Assembly: GCF_013114625.1 (NCBI RefSeq)
Contig: NZ_VTXD01000011.1
Span: 1 to 64,000 of the forward strand
Length of the DNA: 64,000 nt
Direction: 5' to 3'
DNA from: Vibrio sp. 99-70-13A1
Lineage (GTDB): Bacteria > Pseudomonadota > Gammaproteobacteria > Enterobacterales > Vibrionaceae
Shown here: positions 54,035 through 62,853 of the stretch, piece by piece
How the letters are laid out: the number at the start of each line of letters is the position of its first letter
Numbering within the stretch: the stretch's first letter is position 1
Program-made: the position numbers and the translations under genes
The notes under the pieces: generated by a model
What the model was told of the DNA's origin: nothing
The model's database searches: none
Seen by the model: the letters and a program-made list of their open reading frames with translations, nothing else

Positions 54035-54638
54035 GACTAGACTAATTTCCTTTCTATTATTTTTCTTATTTTCCGCTACGTCTCTGGCGCAGACGAATAC
54101 GTTACTAATCCTTGGTGACAGCTTAAGTGCTGGCTACAACATGGATATTAAGCAAAGCTGGCCAAGCTTATTGCCGGAGGCTTTACTAGAACACGATAAA
54201 TCAGTAAAAGTGATTAATGGCAGTATCTCTGGCGATACAACAGGAAACGGCTTAGCCCGTTTACCTCAGTTATTAGAAGAACACACACCAGACACAGTTT
54301 TAATTGAATTAGGTGCGAATGATGGTTTAAGAGGCTTTCCGCCTAAACTTATGTCTTCTAATTTACAAAGTATTATTGAACAAGTAAAAGCTTCTGGTGC
54401 AACACCAGTCATGATGCAAATTAGAATCCCGCCAAATTACGGAAAACGTTATAACCAACAATTTGAATCTGTTTTTACTTCGACTTCTGAGCAACATAAA
54501 GTTCCATTGCTGCCTTTCTTTCTTGAGCACATCATTTTAAAACCAGAGTGGATGATGAATGATGGCTTACACCCAAAGCCAGAAGCACAACCTTGGATTG
54601 CTGAATTTGTTGCGTCTGAATTATATCAGTATCTTTAG
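54033..54638 (+). CDS. tesA: periplasmic thioesterase/lysophospholipase TesA
   Basis: 201 residues with a signal peptide (TRLISFLLFFLFSATSLA). SGNH-hydrolase blocks are complete: I nucleophile S30 in LGDSLSAGY, II Gly in SISGDTTGNG, III Asn in GANDGLRG, V Asp and His in DGLHP. TesA (acyl-CoA thioesterase I, protease I, lysophospholipase L1) hydrolyses acyl thioesters and lipids in the periplasm. Divergent from ybbA/ybbP as in E. coli. The ATG at 54033 starts the signal peptide; an earlier codon at 54021 adds four residues. Confidence 0.94.
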   Translation: MTRLISFLLFFLFSATSLAQTNTLLILGDSLSAGYNMDIKQSWPSLLPEALLEHDKSVKVINGSISGDTTGNGLARLPQLLEEHTPDTVLIELGANDGLRGFPPKLMSSNLQSIIEQVKASGATPVMMQIRIPPNYGKRYNQQFESVFTSTSEQHKVPLLPFFLEHIILKPEWMMNDGLHPKPEAQPWIAEFVASELYQYL

Positions 54639-54719
54639 TTTTTAATGGTCTAGCTCAATAAATTTTACATAGCTTTACGTTAACCTAAATGCATATCACC
54701 TCTATATGTAAGGTTATTT

Positions 54720-55931
54720 ATGCTGATAGAACCCATTATCAAAGGTGTGGTAGCAAAAAGTGCCCACCCTCTTGGTTGTAAGCAAGCAGTAAAACAACAA
54801 ATTGACTATGTAAAAAATGCTCCGCAAATCAAGAGTGGACCTAAACGCGTTCTTATTATCGGAGCCTCTTCAGGCTTTGGGCTTGCTTCAAGAATTGCTC
54901 TTACATTTGGTGGCGCTCAAGCTGACACTATTGGTGTCTCGTTTGAGCGAGGTCCTAATGAAAAGTCTTTAGGTACCGCTGGCTGGTACAACAATATCTA
55001 TTTCAAGAAAGAAGCGGAAAAAGAGCATCGTCAAGCCATTAATATTATTGGGGATGCTTTCTCTCAAGACACCCGTAATCGCGTTATTGAAGCCATTGAG
55101 ACCTATTTCGAAGGTGAAGTCGACCTAATAATTTATAGCCTAGCTGCTGGTGTGCGCCCTAAAGGTGAATCAAAAGATGAGTCAGGTGAATTCTGGCGTT
55201 CAGCGATTAAACCTATCGGTGAAAGTGTCACTGGCGCAACTATTTCATTAGAAGATGATAGTTGGACTGAAACAACGGTTGAACCCGCTACTGAGGAAGA
55301 AACTCAAGCGACTTTAAAAGTAATGGGCGGTGAAGATTGGGAAAACTGGATTGATGAGTTAATCAATGTTGAGTCGATTGCACCAGGCTGTCAAACCATC
55401 GCATTCTCATACATGGGACCTGAAATTACTCACCCTATTTATCTCGATGGTACGTTAGGTCGAGCAAAGATAGATTTACACCAAACCAGTCACTCTTTAA
55501 ATCTCAAACTCGCAAACTTTGATGGTCATGCTTATGCTACTGTCTGTAAAGCCCTTGTGACTAAAGCGAGCGTATTTATTCCGGCTCTTAGCCCTTACCT
55601 ACTTGCTCTCTATAAAGTCATGAAAAATCATGGCACACACGAGAATTGTATCCAACAAATGCAAAGGTTATTTAGTAGTAAGCTCTACGGACAAAAACTA
55701 GTACCTTTGGATGGGGAACGATTACTGCGAATGGATGATTGGGAGCTAAACCCTGAAACTCAAGCTGAAGTTACTGAGATTCTGCATAGCATGAATTCAA
55801 CTAACTTTACTCAATTGGGCGATTATGAAGGTTTTAAACAAGAATTTTTGCAGTTAAATGGCTTTGATATTCCATTAGTTGATTACTCTAAGAGATTGAA
55901 TAGTGACAGTTTTGTTAGCTTAACTCCATGA
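54720..55931 (+). CDS. fabV: enoyl-ACP/trans-2-enoyl-CoA reductase FabV
   Basis: 403 residues, the length of FabV, an NADH-dependent enoyl reductase of fatty-acid synthesis that is resistant to triclosan. NAD fold RVLIIGASSGFGLASRIAL (about 45-65), IYSLAAGVRPKG, and the catalytic Y-x8-K pair Y241/K250 (YLDGTLGRAK). The N-terminus (IIKGVVAKSAHPLGC) and segment NNIYFKKEAEKEH differ from the usual FabV sequences, suggesting the second-type (FabV2-like) paralogue found in some vibrios. AAGG is 7 bases before the ATG. It follows tesA by 81 bases, a lipid-metabolism neighbourhood. Confidence 0.92.
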   Translation: MLIEPIIKGVVAKSAHPLGCKQAVKQQIDYVKNAPQIKSGPKRVLIIGASSGFGLASRIALTFGGAQADTIGVSFERGPNEKSLGTAGWYNNIYFKKEAEKEHRQAINIIGDAFSQDTRNRVIEAIETYFEGEVDLIIYSLAAGVRPKGESKDESGEFWRSAIKPIGESVTGATISLEDDSWTETTVEPATEEETQATLKVMGGEDWENWIDELINVESIAPGCQTIAFSYMGPEITHPIYLDGTLGRAKIDLHQTSHSLNLKLANFDGHAYATVCKALVTKASVFIPALSPYLLALYKVMKNHGTHENCIQQMQRLFSSKLYGQKLVPLDGERLLRMDDWELNPETQAEVTEILHSMNSTNFTQLGDYEGFKQEFLQLNGFDIPLVDYSKRLNSDSFVSLTP

Positions 55932-55972
55932 TGAAAAACAAATCTCAATTGTGAGATAGACTTCTATCTTTT

Positions 55973-56004
55973 AAAGCCTTGGTAAAATTGCCAAGGCTTT
56001 TTTT
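55973..56004 (+). terminator. rho-independent terminator after fabV
   Basis: AAAGCCTTGG (55973-55982) pairs with CCAAGGCTTT (55991-56000), then TTTT. Confidence 0.92.
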
Positions 56005-56110
56005 CGTAAGCTTACTTATACTTATACAAAACCCATGTTTATTGTTTTTTAAATTCGATACATGCAACACAGGATGTGTTGTTCAATTCAAATAAGGAAC
56101 ATGATTTCGT

Positions 56111-58024
56111 ATGAAGAAAGTTAATACTTTAGATTTAGAAATCCCAGACAATATGAGGGTTGGGTGGCAAAACATTGTCGACCTACTGGCACAGATAACT
56201 GATGTCCCAGCCGCTTTAGTGATGAGAGTTCATCCAGAGTCGATTGAAGTGTTTTCCACCAGTCAAACGGAGGGTAACCCATACAAGGTTGGAGACTCAG
56301 AAGAATTAGGCAATGGTCTGTATTGTGAAACCGTCATCAATAATCAACAAATGCTAACCATTCCCAATGCTCATAAAGATCCTGCGTGGGCGGATAACCC
56401 TGACATTCAGTTAGGCATGATTTCTTACTGCGGTATTCCACTATTGTGGCCAAACGGAGAAAGTTTTGGCACTATTTGTATTTTAGACAGTGAAGAAAAT
56501 CATTATACCCCTACCTATATCAAGCTCCTCGAAAGCTTTCGTGTTTCGATTGAATCCCAGTTAACCACATTATTCCAACATGCCAAGCTGGTACAAATGA
56601 ACAAAGAGCTGAAAAGCCGAGTTCATACCCGAACTAAAGATCTCGCCAGCTTGAATTATTCTTTAAGCCAAGAAATAGATAAACGTAAAGCTGCTGAACA
56701 GAAAATTTATTACCAAAAGAGTCATGATTTAGGTACCGGATTTCTGAACCGTCACACTTTTGAAGCACAACTCAATCATCAGCTTCTTTCCAAAGATCGT
56801 GAACCAGACCAATCATTTGCCGTTATTCACATTGGCTTTACCAATGGTCGCCGCATACAAGCACGTTATGGATACAAAGCATTAGATAAGGTGTTAGTCG
56901 AATATCGTGAAAGATTAGACTGCATTGATGATTTGGATGTCATCATAGGTCGCCCTACCTCAGTAGACTTAGCGATTGCCTTTAGCGTTAAAGATTTACA
57001 GCATAGACTTGACGAGTTGTGCAATTACTTAGTTGAAATTGGTCACTCTGAATTTGTCATTGATAACGATAAAATCCACCTTCATGCTTTCATCGGTATT
57101 GCATCAAGTAACATAGGGGATAATGCAGAATCGGTTTTACAAAAAGCAAATGAAGCGATGATCGCTTGTAAAGATTCAGGGAAAAAATTCGCGTATTACT
57201 CTCAGTCTCACTCTGAAACCCAAACCCACATAAATAAGCTTGAAAGTTACTTATTACAAGCCGTCCGTAATGACGACTTAATGTTGTATTTCCAACCGAA
57301 GGTCTGCCCTGTTACACACAAGTGGATTGGTGCTGAAGCACTGCTTAGGTGGCGTCACCCCGTTCTTGGTGATATTTCTAATGAAACCCTCATTCATATG
57401 GCTGAACAAAATGGGTTAATCTTTGAAGTTGGTAGTTTTGTTCTTCGAGCAGCAATTGAGAAAGCGAAAGAATGGTCAGAGTATGTCGATAACTTTAAGA
57501 TGGCTGTTAATGTCTCTGCCGTTCAACTTAAAAATGCTCAATTTTCAGAACAGGTAGTCCATTTATTGGAAACCTACCACTTACCGCCACACTTCCTTGA
57601 ACTTGAAGTAACTGAAAGCGGGCTGATTGCAGATGAAGTTGTCGCTAAGAATACTCTAGATTCATTGCATGAAATTGGCGTGACATTGTCACTTGATGAT
57701 TTTGGAACCGGCTATGCCTCATTCAGTTATTTGAAAAAATTCCCTTTTGACTTCATCAAAATTGATAAAAGCTTTATCGACCAAATGCAAAGCTCGACTG
57801 ATGATGTTGAAATTGTCCGTTCAATTATCCAAATCGCTAAGAAGCTAGATTTAAAAGTCGTTATCGAAGGGATTGAATCTGAGTTTCAGGAACAATTCAT
57901 TATCAAAGAAGGCTGCGATGTTGGGCAAGGCTATCTCTATGGGAAACCCATGCCCTGCCAAGAATTTGAACAGAGTTTGATCAACCAAAACTACTTAGGG
58001 ACCACACAGTACGCTTTAACTTAG
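56111..58024 (+). CDS. GAF-degenerate GGDEF-EAL c-di-GMP phosphodiesterase
   Basis: 637 residues. A GAF domain (about 15-160: VPAALVMRV, YCETVINNQQMLTIPNA, YCGIPLLWPNGESFGTICILD) and a coiled coil come first. A GGDEF domain lacks the GGDEF motif (IIGRPTSVDLAIAF), so cyclase activity is not expected. The EAL domain (385-625) is complete: E409 in EALLRWRHP, NVSAVQL, ELEVTES, DDFGTGYAS, FDFIKIDKSF, EGIES and GQGYLYGKP. It should degrade c-di-GMP, tuned by a GAF ligand and perhaps GTP at the degenerate domain. The ribosome binding site is poor (AAGGAAC about 12 bases upstream). Confidence 0.93.
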   Translation: MKKVNTLDLEIPDNMRVGWQNIVDLLAQITDVPAALVMRVHPESIEVFSTSQTEGNPYKVGDSEELGNGLYCETVINNQQMLTIPNAHKDPAWADNPDIQLGMISYCGIPLLWPNGESFGTICILDSEENHYTPTYIKLLESFRVSIESQLTTLFQHAKLVQMNKELKSRVHTRTKDLASLNYSLSQEIDKRKAAEQKIYYQKSHDLGTGFLNRHTFEAQLNHQLLSKDREPDQSFAVIHIGFTNGRRIQARYGYKALDKVLVEYRERLDCIDDLDVIIGRPTSVDLAIAFSVKDLQHRLDELCNYLVEIGHSEFVIDNDKIHLHAFIGIASSNIGDNAESVLQKANEAMIACKDSGKKFAYYSQSHSETQTHINKLESYLLQAVRNDDLMLYFQPKVCPVTHKWIGAEALLRWRHPVLGDISNETLIHMAEQNGLIFEVGSFVLRAAIEKAKEWSEYVDNFKMAVNVSAVQLKNAQFSEQVVHLLETYHLPPHFLELEVTESGLIADEVVAKNTLDSLHEIGVTLSLDDFGTGYASFSYLKKFPFDFIKIDKSFIDQMQSSTDDVEIVRSIIQIAKKLDLKVVIEGIESEFQEQFIIKEGCDVGQGYLYGKPMPCQEFEQSLINQNYLGTTQYALT

Positions 58025-58072
58025 TTTTTTCACTTAACTCAGCAAATTAAACAGACTTTCTCTTTACTCTAT

Positions 58073-58112
58073 AGGTGGCGGTTTTTATAATCGCCGCCTT
58101 TCTGTTTTATCT
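58073..58112 (+). terminator. probable rho-independent terminator
   Basis: AGGTGGCG (58073-58080) pairs with CGCCGCCT (58092-58099) with one G-T pair, followed by TTCTGTTTT. It lies 50 bases after the EAL gene. Confidence 0.7.
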
Positions 58113-58137
58113 TTCCCCTTAAAAGGCACACTTCGTT

Positions 58138-59793
58138 ATGGATCAGTTGACTGCAAAGCTGAAAAAGCTAGAAAAACAAAACTACCGTGCATATCAACAA
58201 ATTAAAGGTCAATACGACTTTGCTGACTTTGAACTTCATATTGATCACATTCAAGGTGACCCATTTGCATCGGCTTCTCGATTCCGAGCGACCCGAGCAT
58301 GGTCTTTAACTGGGTTAGATTGGCTTCAAGGTAAATCCCCAGCTTATCAAGTAGCAGCTCGCGACTTTATTGCTCGTAGTTTTGCTCAATTTGCAAAACA
58401 AGAATCCAGCATTTCAATTGCACTTACTGGACAAACGGTTTTAGATAATACGGCGGTTGTTTTCACTGAACATGGAATTGAAATACGATTCCGCATCAAC
58501 TTACCCGCTGACGGTCGCAGCATTCTTGCTAAGAAAGCAATTAACATTATTACCTTCTACCTGCCGAAGTTTATCCGCCGTGCAACACTTGAGCGTGAGT
58601 TAGATTTTGATGCCTTAGTTGAGCACTGTGAAACTATTGAAGACCAAGAATCACTTCGTAAGCAACTGGAAGAAAATAATCTTGCTGCATTTGTAGCAAA
58701 TGGAAGTGTACTTCCCCGAGTCGCTGGTAACTGTGATTTCCCAATGAAAGATGCGGTTCCTTTCACTGCCCCTGAATCTTTGAGTGTTTCGTTAAAAACA
58801 CCAAATAAAGGAATGGTGACAGGTTTAGGCATCCCTAAAGGTATTACGCTGATTGTTGGTGGCGGTTTCCATGGTAAATCTACGTTACTGAATGCTATTG
58901 AACGTTCCATTTACAACCATATCCCAGGAGATGGTCGTGAAGGTATTGTGACGAACATTGATGCTATGAAGATCCGTGCAGAAGATGGGCGTTGTGTTCA
59001 CAACCTAAACTTGTCGAACTACATTAACCATTTACCAATGGGTAAAGATACGGCTGATTTCAGCACTCAAGATGCTTCCGGTTCTACGTCTCAAGCGGCT
59101 TGGTTACAAGAGTCAATTGAAGCTGGCGTACAAACACTTCTCATCGATGAAGATACTTCAGCGACTAACTTCATGATCCGTGATGAACGTATGCAAGCGC
59201 TTGTTTCTAAAGGTGATGAACCGATTACTCCTTTAGTTGATCGTATCGGGCAACTTCGAGATCAAATGGGCATTTCTACATTAGTCGTTATGGGTGGTTC
59301 TGGTGACTATCTAGATGTTGCGGATACCGTGATTCAGATGCATGACTACCAAGCGGTTGATGTAACAGAAAAAGCACAGCAAGTCATTGCTCAGCATCCT
59401 TCACAACGTTTGAATGAGTGTGAGACTGAACTGGCAACGTTCACCCCTCGCCCATTTAACCGACCATGCTTAATGAACATCTTAACTGATGGTAAATTCC
59501 GCGTAACCGCGAAAGGTAAAGATTCACTTCGATTTGGTAAAGAATTTACTGATCTTTCCGCTCTTGAACAGTTAGAGTCATCATCTGAAGTGAATGCAAT
59601 TGGATGGGCTTGGTTCCAATTTGCACAAGGAATCGGTTGGTCAGATAACCCGGCTAAAGAGTTTACAGAGATACTTTCTGGAGATTGGCACGCTAATATG
59701 CCAGCGCAAGGTGATTTAGCAAAACCTCGTTTACTTGACGTTATGGCTGCACTCAGCCGTATGCGTAAGTCGCAGTTCAAACCTTCAAAATAG
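58138..59793 (+). CDS. predicted ABC-class ATPase (PF09818)
   Basis: 551 residues of the ABC_ATPase family PF09818. The N-terminal part (IKGQYDFADFELHIDHIQGDPFASASRFRA) is the family hallmark. A nucleotide-binding region has Walker A VGGGFHGKSTLL (about 240-250) and the DEDTSATNFMIRDERMQAL segment carrying the Walker-B acidic residues. Members are sometimes mislabelled as isopentenyl isomerases. A kinetoplastid homologue (MRB1590) is an RNA-editing ABC ATPase, so nucleic-acid handling is possible; the bacterial function is unknown. No partner gene is evident. A strong terminator follows. Confidence 0.88.
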   Translation: MDQLTAKLKKLEKQNYRAYQQIKGQYDFADFELHIDHIQGDPFASASRFRATRAWSLTGLDWLQGKSPAYQVAARDFIARSFAQFAKQESSISIALTGQTVLDNTAVVFTEHGIEIRFRINLPADGRSILAKKAINIITFYLPKFIRRATLERELDFDALVEHCETIEDQESLRKQLEENNLAAFVANGSVLPRVAGNCDFPMKDAVPFTAPESLSVSLKTPNKGMVTGLGIPKGITLIVGGGFHGKSTLLNAIERSIYNHIPGDGREGIVTNIDAMKIRAEDGRCVHNLNLSNYINHLPMGKDTADFSTQDASGSTSQAAWLQESIEAGVQTLLIDEDTSATNFMIRDERMQALVSKGDEPITPLVDRIGQLRDQMGISTLVVMGGSGDYLDVADTVIQMHDYQAVDVTEKAQQVIAQHPSQRLNECETELATFTPRPFNRPCLMNILTDGKFRVTAKGKDSLRFGKEFTDLSALEQLESSSEVNAIGWAWFQFAQGIGWSDNPAKEFTEILSGDWHANMPAQGDLAKPRLLDVMAALSRMRKSQFKPSK

Positions 59794-59821
59794 AATGGTT
59801 TATCAAAGCTGATTAAACAAT

Positions 59822-59848
59822 AAAGGTGCGATAAACGCACCTTTTTTT
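59822..59848 (+). terminator. rho-independent terminator
   Basis: AAAGGTGCG (59822-59830) pairs with CGCACCTTT (59836-59844), then further T. Confidence 0.92.
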
Positions 59849-59912
59849 AACTCTATTTTTTACCGTTCGCACTTAGTGCTTAAGTTTATCATCTAATGAT
59901 AGCCACTTAACT

Positions 59913-59947
59913 TTAATTCTTAACTCTTAACTCTTAACTCTTAATAC
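59913..59947. repeat. heptamer tandem repeat (TTAACTC)
   Basis: TTAATTC, three exact TTAACTC units and TTAATAC follow in register. The surrounding 150 bases contain looser variants (TTCTTGGTTAATAGTTC and similar). Non-coding, between the ATPase and the J-domain gene. Confidence 0.85.
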
Positions 59948-60067
59948 TAGCTTTAGATTTATAATTCTTGTTTAGCCGTTCTTGGTTAATAGTTCAGAGT
60001 AAATAGTTATTAGGTCATAGTTCTTAGGCAATAACTTTGGGTTAATCACTCAGCATGACAATATGAG

Positions 60068-60685
60068 TTAATGACGCAAAATATTCCAAGCTTCGCACAA
60101 TATTCTGAATTTAGACGTGTTGCCTTGGTCTCTATCTGGATGCCATTTTAAGGCTAATTTACGCCAGCGTTTACGTATCTCCACCTGAGTCGCATCCATC
60201 GGTAACTCAAATAAGTTTAGGGCTTTGGCTCTATCCATATCAACACCATTATTGCTTCCCACAAACTTACGGTATCGAGTCCAAAACTCATTCAGCAGTC
60301 GTTTTACTTCCCCTTCATCCGCTTCATAATTATGCCAATGTACATAATAATCACGCAAAGGATCTTCATGATCAATCGCATTTTGGCTGGATTGAAGGTT
60401 CACCATCAGCTCAATATTCATTGCCTGAACTTGTAACCAACTCTCTGGATATAAGGTTTCTTGCAATTGGTAGAGAGCATTCATGATCAGAAAATTTCGT
60501 TTGAAAAGATCTTTTTCCGGAATGCTATCTAAAATTGGCATTAAGCCAAGATCATTCAAATGAGCAGCAAGAGTATGAACTTTCCAACCTGATGGTTCTC
60601 CTCTTAATACCTCTAAGATTGGCCATAATAATGGGTTCTCCATATGGCTCTGAAATGTCGCAGTAACACTCTGATTTTCTGACAT
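60068..60685 (-). CDS. DnaJ-related protein with C-terminal J domain
   Basis: 205 residues. The first 140 match the DNAJ_related type (NPLLWPILEVLRGEPSGWKVHTLAAHLNDLG, FKRNFLIMNALYQLQ). The C-terminal 55 form a J domain with the essential HPD motif (KLALKWHPDRDQGN), which stimulates Hsp70 ATPase. The J domain at the C-terminus, not the N-terminus, is the known family layout. Client unknown. No clear Shine-Dalgarno is visible. Confidence 0.9.
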   Translation of the reverse strand: MSENQSVTATFQSHMENPLLWPILEVLRGEPSGWKVHTLAAHLNDLGLMPILDSIPEKDLFKRNFLIMNALYQLQETLYPESWLQVQAMNIELMVNLQSSQNAIDHEDPLRDYYVHWHNYEADEGEVKRLLNEFWTRYRKFVGSNNGVDMDRAKALNLFELPMDATQVEIRKRWRKLALKWHPDRDQGNTSKFRILCEAWNILRH

Positions 60686-60800
60686 AAATATAAACCATTA
60701 TTGAGAATACATAAGATAAGCTTCACCTAATTGAAATCTAAACTCTGTTACTTGTCGAGTTTAATCACCGTTCTACATGTTGTTTTATTGATACTCATAG

Positions 60801-60826
60801 CAAAAAGGCCAGCATTCGCTGACCTC
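60801..60826 (-). terminator. rho-independent terminator (minus strand)
   Basis: On the minus strand AGGTCAGC-GAAT-GCTGGCCT forms a hairpin with G-T pairs, followed by TTTTTG. It ends the oxygenase gene. Confidence 0.75.
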
Positions 60827-60882
60827 TAATATCTAAAACGGTTTTGATTTAAGCGGCATTACCCCACTTTGAATCATATCGT

Positions 60883-61722
60883 TTAGATTACACCTAGTTC
60901 TCTTAAACGTTCCATCAGGTATTCATTCGCTGTGTAGTTTTCAGATAACACAACTTCTGGTTTAGGATGCAGAAATAATGGTAGAGAGATACGAGATTTC
61001 TCTTGGCGTGCACCTGATGGATTAATTACACGGTGAGTCGTTGACGGGAAGTAGCCGCCAGATGCTTCTTGCAGCATGTCACCGATGTTAATGATCAAGT
61101 TACCAAAATCACAAGGTACATCTAACCAGTCGCCTTCTTTAGATTTAACTTGTAAACCAGGTTCATTTGCCGCAGGCAAAACAGTTAATAGGTTAATGTC
61201 TTCATGAGCTGCTGCGCGAATAGCACCGGGTTCTTCATCGCCTTGCATTGGCGGGTAATGCAGAACGCGAAGCAACGTTTGTTCGCTACCATTGATCATC
61301 TCAGAAAGGGCGATAGAAAACTTATCTTGAACGTCTTGAGGAGCATAAGATTCAACCCAACCTAATAGCTCTTGAGCAAAAGCATTAGCACGTTGATAGT
61401 AATCTAATATTTGTTCTTTAAGCTCTTCAGGCATTTGCCCCCATGGGTATACATGGAAGTATTCTTTGATGTCTTTAACGCTATGACCCTTGGCAATTTC
61501 CGACACTGAAGGTGGAAAATACCCATCTTGTGTCTCAACATTGAAGTGAAACTTTTCTTTCTCTTCAGACATGAAGAACTGATACCAATTTTCATAAATT
61601 GATTCAACTAACTCTTTTGGTATCGGGTGATTTTTCAGAACTCCAAATCCAGTTTCACGTAGTGAGCGTACGAATTGTTCTGCAGCATCGTCAGCAAGGT
61701 AATCGACAGTTTCCAGTTTCAT
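60883..61722 (-). CDS. Fe(II)/2-oxoglutarate oxygenase, isopenicillin-N-synthase type
   Basis: About 279 residues. N-terminal DIOX_N region (FVRSLRETGFGVLKNHPIPKE) and C-terminal jelly-roll with the iron ligands His and Asp in AAAHEDINLLTVL, the second His in STTHRVINP and the 2-oxoglutarate Arg in RISLPLFLHP. LQVKSKEGDWLDVP and NIGDMLQEASGGYFPST are typical of the isopenicillin N synthase-like family. Oxidises an unknown small substrate; no biosynthetic neighbours are seen. The ATG at 61722 was preferred to one three codons earlier (61731), which lies directly against its purine-rich stretch. Confidence 0.9.
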   Translation of the reverse strand: MKLETVDYLADDAAEQFVRSLRETGFGVLKNHPIPKELVESIYENWYQFFMSEEKEKFHFNVETQDGYFPPSVSEIAKGHSVKDIKEYFHVYPWGQMPEELKEQILDYYQRANAFAQELLGWVESYAPQDVQDKFSIALSEMINGSEQTLLRVLHYPPMQGDEEPGAIRAAAHEDINLLTVLPAANEPGLQVKSKEGDWLDVPCDFGNLIINIGDMLQEASGGYFPSTTHRVINPSGARQEKSRISLPLFLHPKPEVVLSENYTANEYLMERLRELGVI

Positions 61723-61921
61723 GACTTTCATTCTTTTTATGTATTTGTGGCGTGATTTTAGGGGGCGCTTTGCGTTAAATCAAACTTTAATGAAATAGAG
61801 GCAATCGTTTGTTTAGATACTGGGCGGTACTTTGCCTTTTCAACAAATTTAGTGAATACCACGCAATTGAACAGTGTTCATAATTATGTAATCATACGTA
61901 GAAATTATAAGGACAAGCTTA

Positions 61922-62527
61922 ATGACTCATCTGCCTATTCACCAAAATAAAACATTATTGATGTTATCAGCACTGTATTTTGCTGTTTTAGTTTTTAGCG
62001 CAATTTCACCGTTATCAAGAGCAGTTTGGTTCGCTGAAATTATTCCTGCTGTTGGTATTCTGATTGGTATCTATTGGGCTTCAACTAAGCATACTTTTTC
62101 AAAAACATCTTACATGCTTATGTTTATTTGGCTCGTTCTTCACACCATTGGCTCTAAATACACGTTCTCAGAAGTGCCTTTTGATTGGTTTAATAACCTG
62201 ATTGGATCAGAAAGAAATAATTTTGACCGAGTGGCTCATTTTTCAATTGGTTTATACGCATACCCTCTTGCAGAGTTTCTTATGCGTCGAAAGCATTGCA
62301 AACCAATAATTGCAGTCTTGTTTTCTCTATTTGCAATCATGAGTGTTGCGGCTGGCTATGAAATTATTGAATGGTGGTACGCCGCTATTGCTGGTGGAGA
62401 TGAAGGGATAGCATTCCTTGGTTCTCAAGGCGATATTTGGGACGCACAGAAAGATATGTTGTGTGACACATCAGGGGCAATACTCTCATTGATTCTTCTT
62501 AAGCTTCAAGGTCGAATAAAGGAATAG
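61922..62527 (+). CDS. YjdF-like DUF2238 inner-membrane protein
   Basis: 201 residues, about six membrane helices. DUF2238 hallmarks are HTIGSKYTFSEVPFDW, the NNFDRVAHFSIGLYAYPLAEF block, YEIIEWWYAAIAGG and GSQGDIWDAQKDMLCDTSGA. Conserved His, Asp and Glu residues sit in or near the membrane. Function unknown. It stands alone, convergent with the zinc-ribbon gene. Confidence 0.85.
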   Translation: MTHLPIHQNKTLLMLSALYFAVLVFSAISPLSRAVWFAEIIPAVGILIGIYWASTKHTFSKTSYMLMFIWLVLHTIGSKYTFSEVPFDWFNNLIGSERNNFDRVAHFSIGLYAYPLAEFLMRRKHCKPIIAVLFSLFAIMSVAAGYEIIEWWYAAIAGGDEGIAFLGSQGDIWDAQKDMLCDTSGAILSLILLKLQGRIKE

Positions 62528-62537
62528 TTAGTAGGTT

Positions 62538-62569
62538 GGCATTGTCTCGCAAATCAACGAGACGATGCC
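62538..62569. other. 12-bp hairpin between convergent genes
   Basis: GGCATTGTCTCG pairs with CGAGACGATGCC (one T-G pair) around an 8-base loop. It lacks an obvious T run on either strand, so it may be a weak or factor-assisted terminator for the YjdF-like and zinc-ribbon genes. Confidence 0.6.
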
Positions 62570-62601
62570 CATTTGAATTTAGTTACTAATAGTTTTCCTT
62601 A

Positions 62602-62853
62602 TCACTTCATTGTCACCTTTCCACCTATGATTTTAAACGCAGGTGTTCCTCTCACTAAAGTATCTCTAGCAAATTCAATTCCGCAATTTGGACAATGGCA
62701 AGGGGTTGTTGTGTAGTCATCAACAATCCTTTCTTTAAAGCATTTTACTAAAGAACCCTTACCGCCTTTTCGATACTTAAAAAGTTGTTGCTTACATTTA
62801 CCGCAAAAGATATCTACGGTTTTAGTCGGCTGTTTTTTATTAGGTTTTGCCAT
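62602..62853 (-). CDS. small zinc-ribbon protein
   Basis: 83 residues, basic. Two CxxC pairs (FCGKC and CHCPNC) form a likely zinc ribbon, with a lysine-rich start (AKPNKKQPTK) and a conserved tail FARDTLVRGTPAFKIIGGKV. Nucleic-acid or protein binding is possible; I do not recognise a characterised homologue. The ATG at 62853 has AAGAAG 8 bases upstream and overlaps the end of the EamA gene by 14 bases, so it is the last gene of that operon. Confidence 0.75.
   Translation of the reverse strand: MAKPNKKQPTKTVDIFCGKCKQQLFKYRKGGKGSLVKCFKERIVDDYTTTPCHCPNCGIEFARDTLVRGTPAFKIIGGKVTMK

Noticed and set aside
59391..59840. 149-residue minus-strand frame
   Set aside because: Antisense to the PF09818 ATPase and crosses its terminator.
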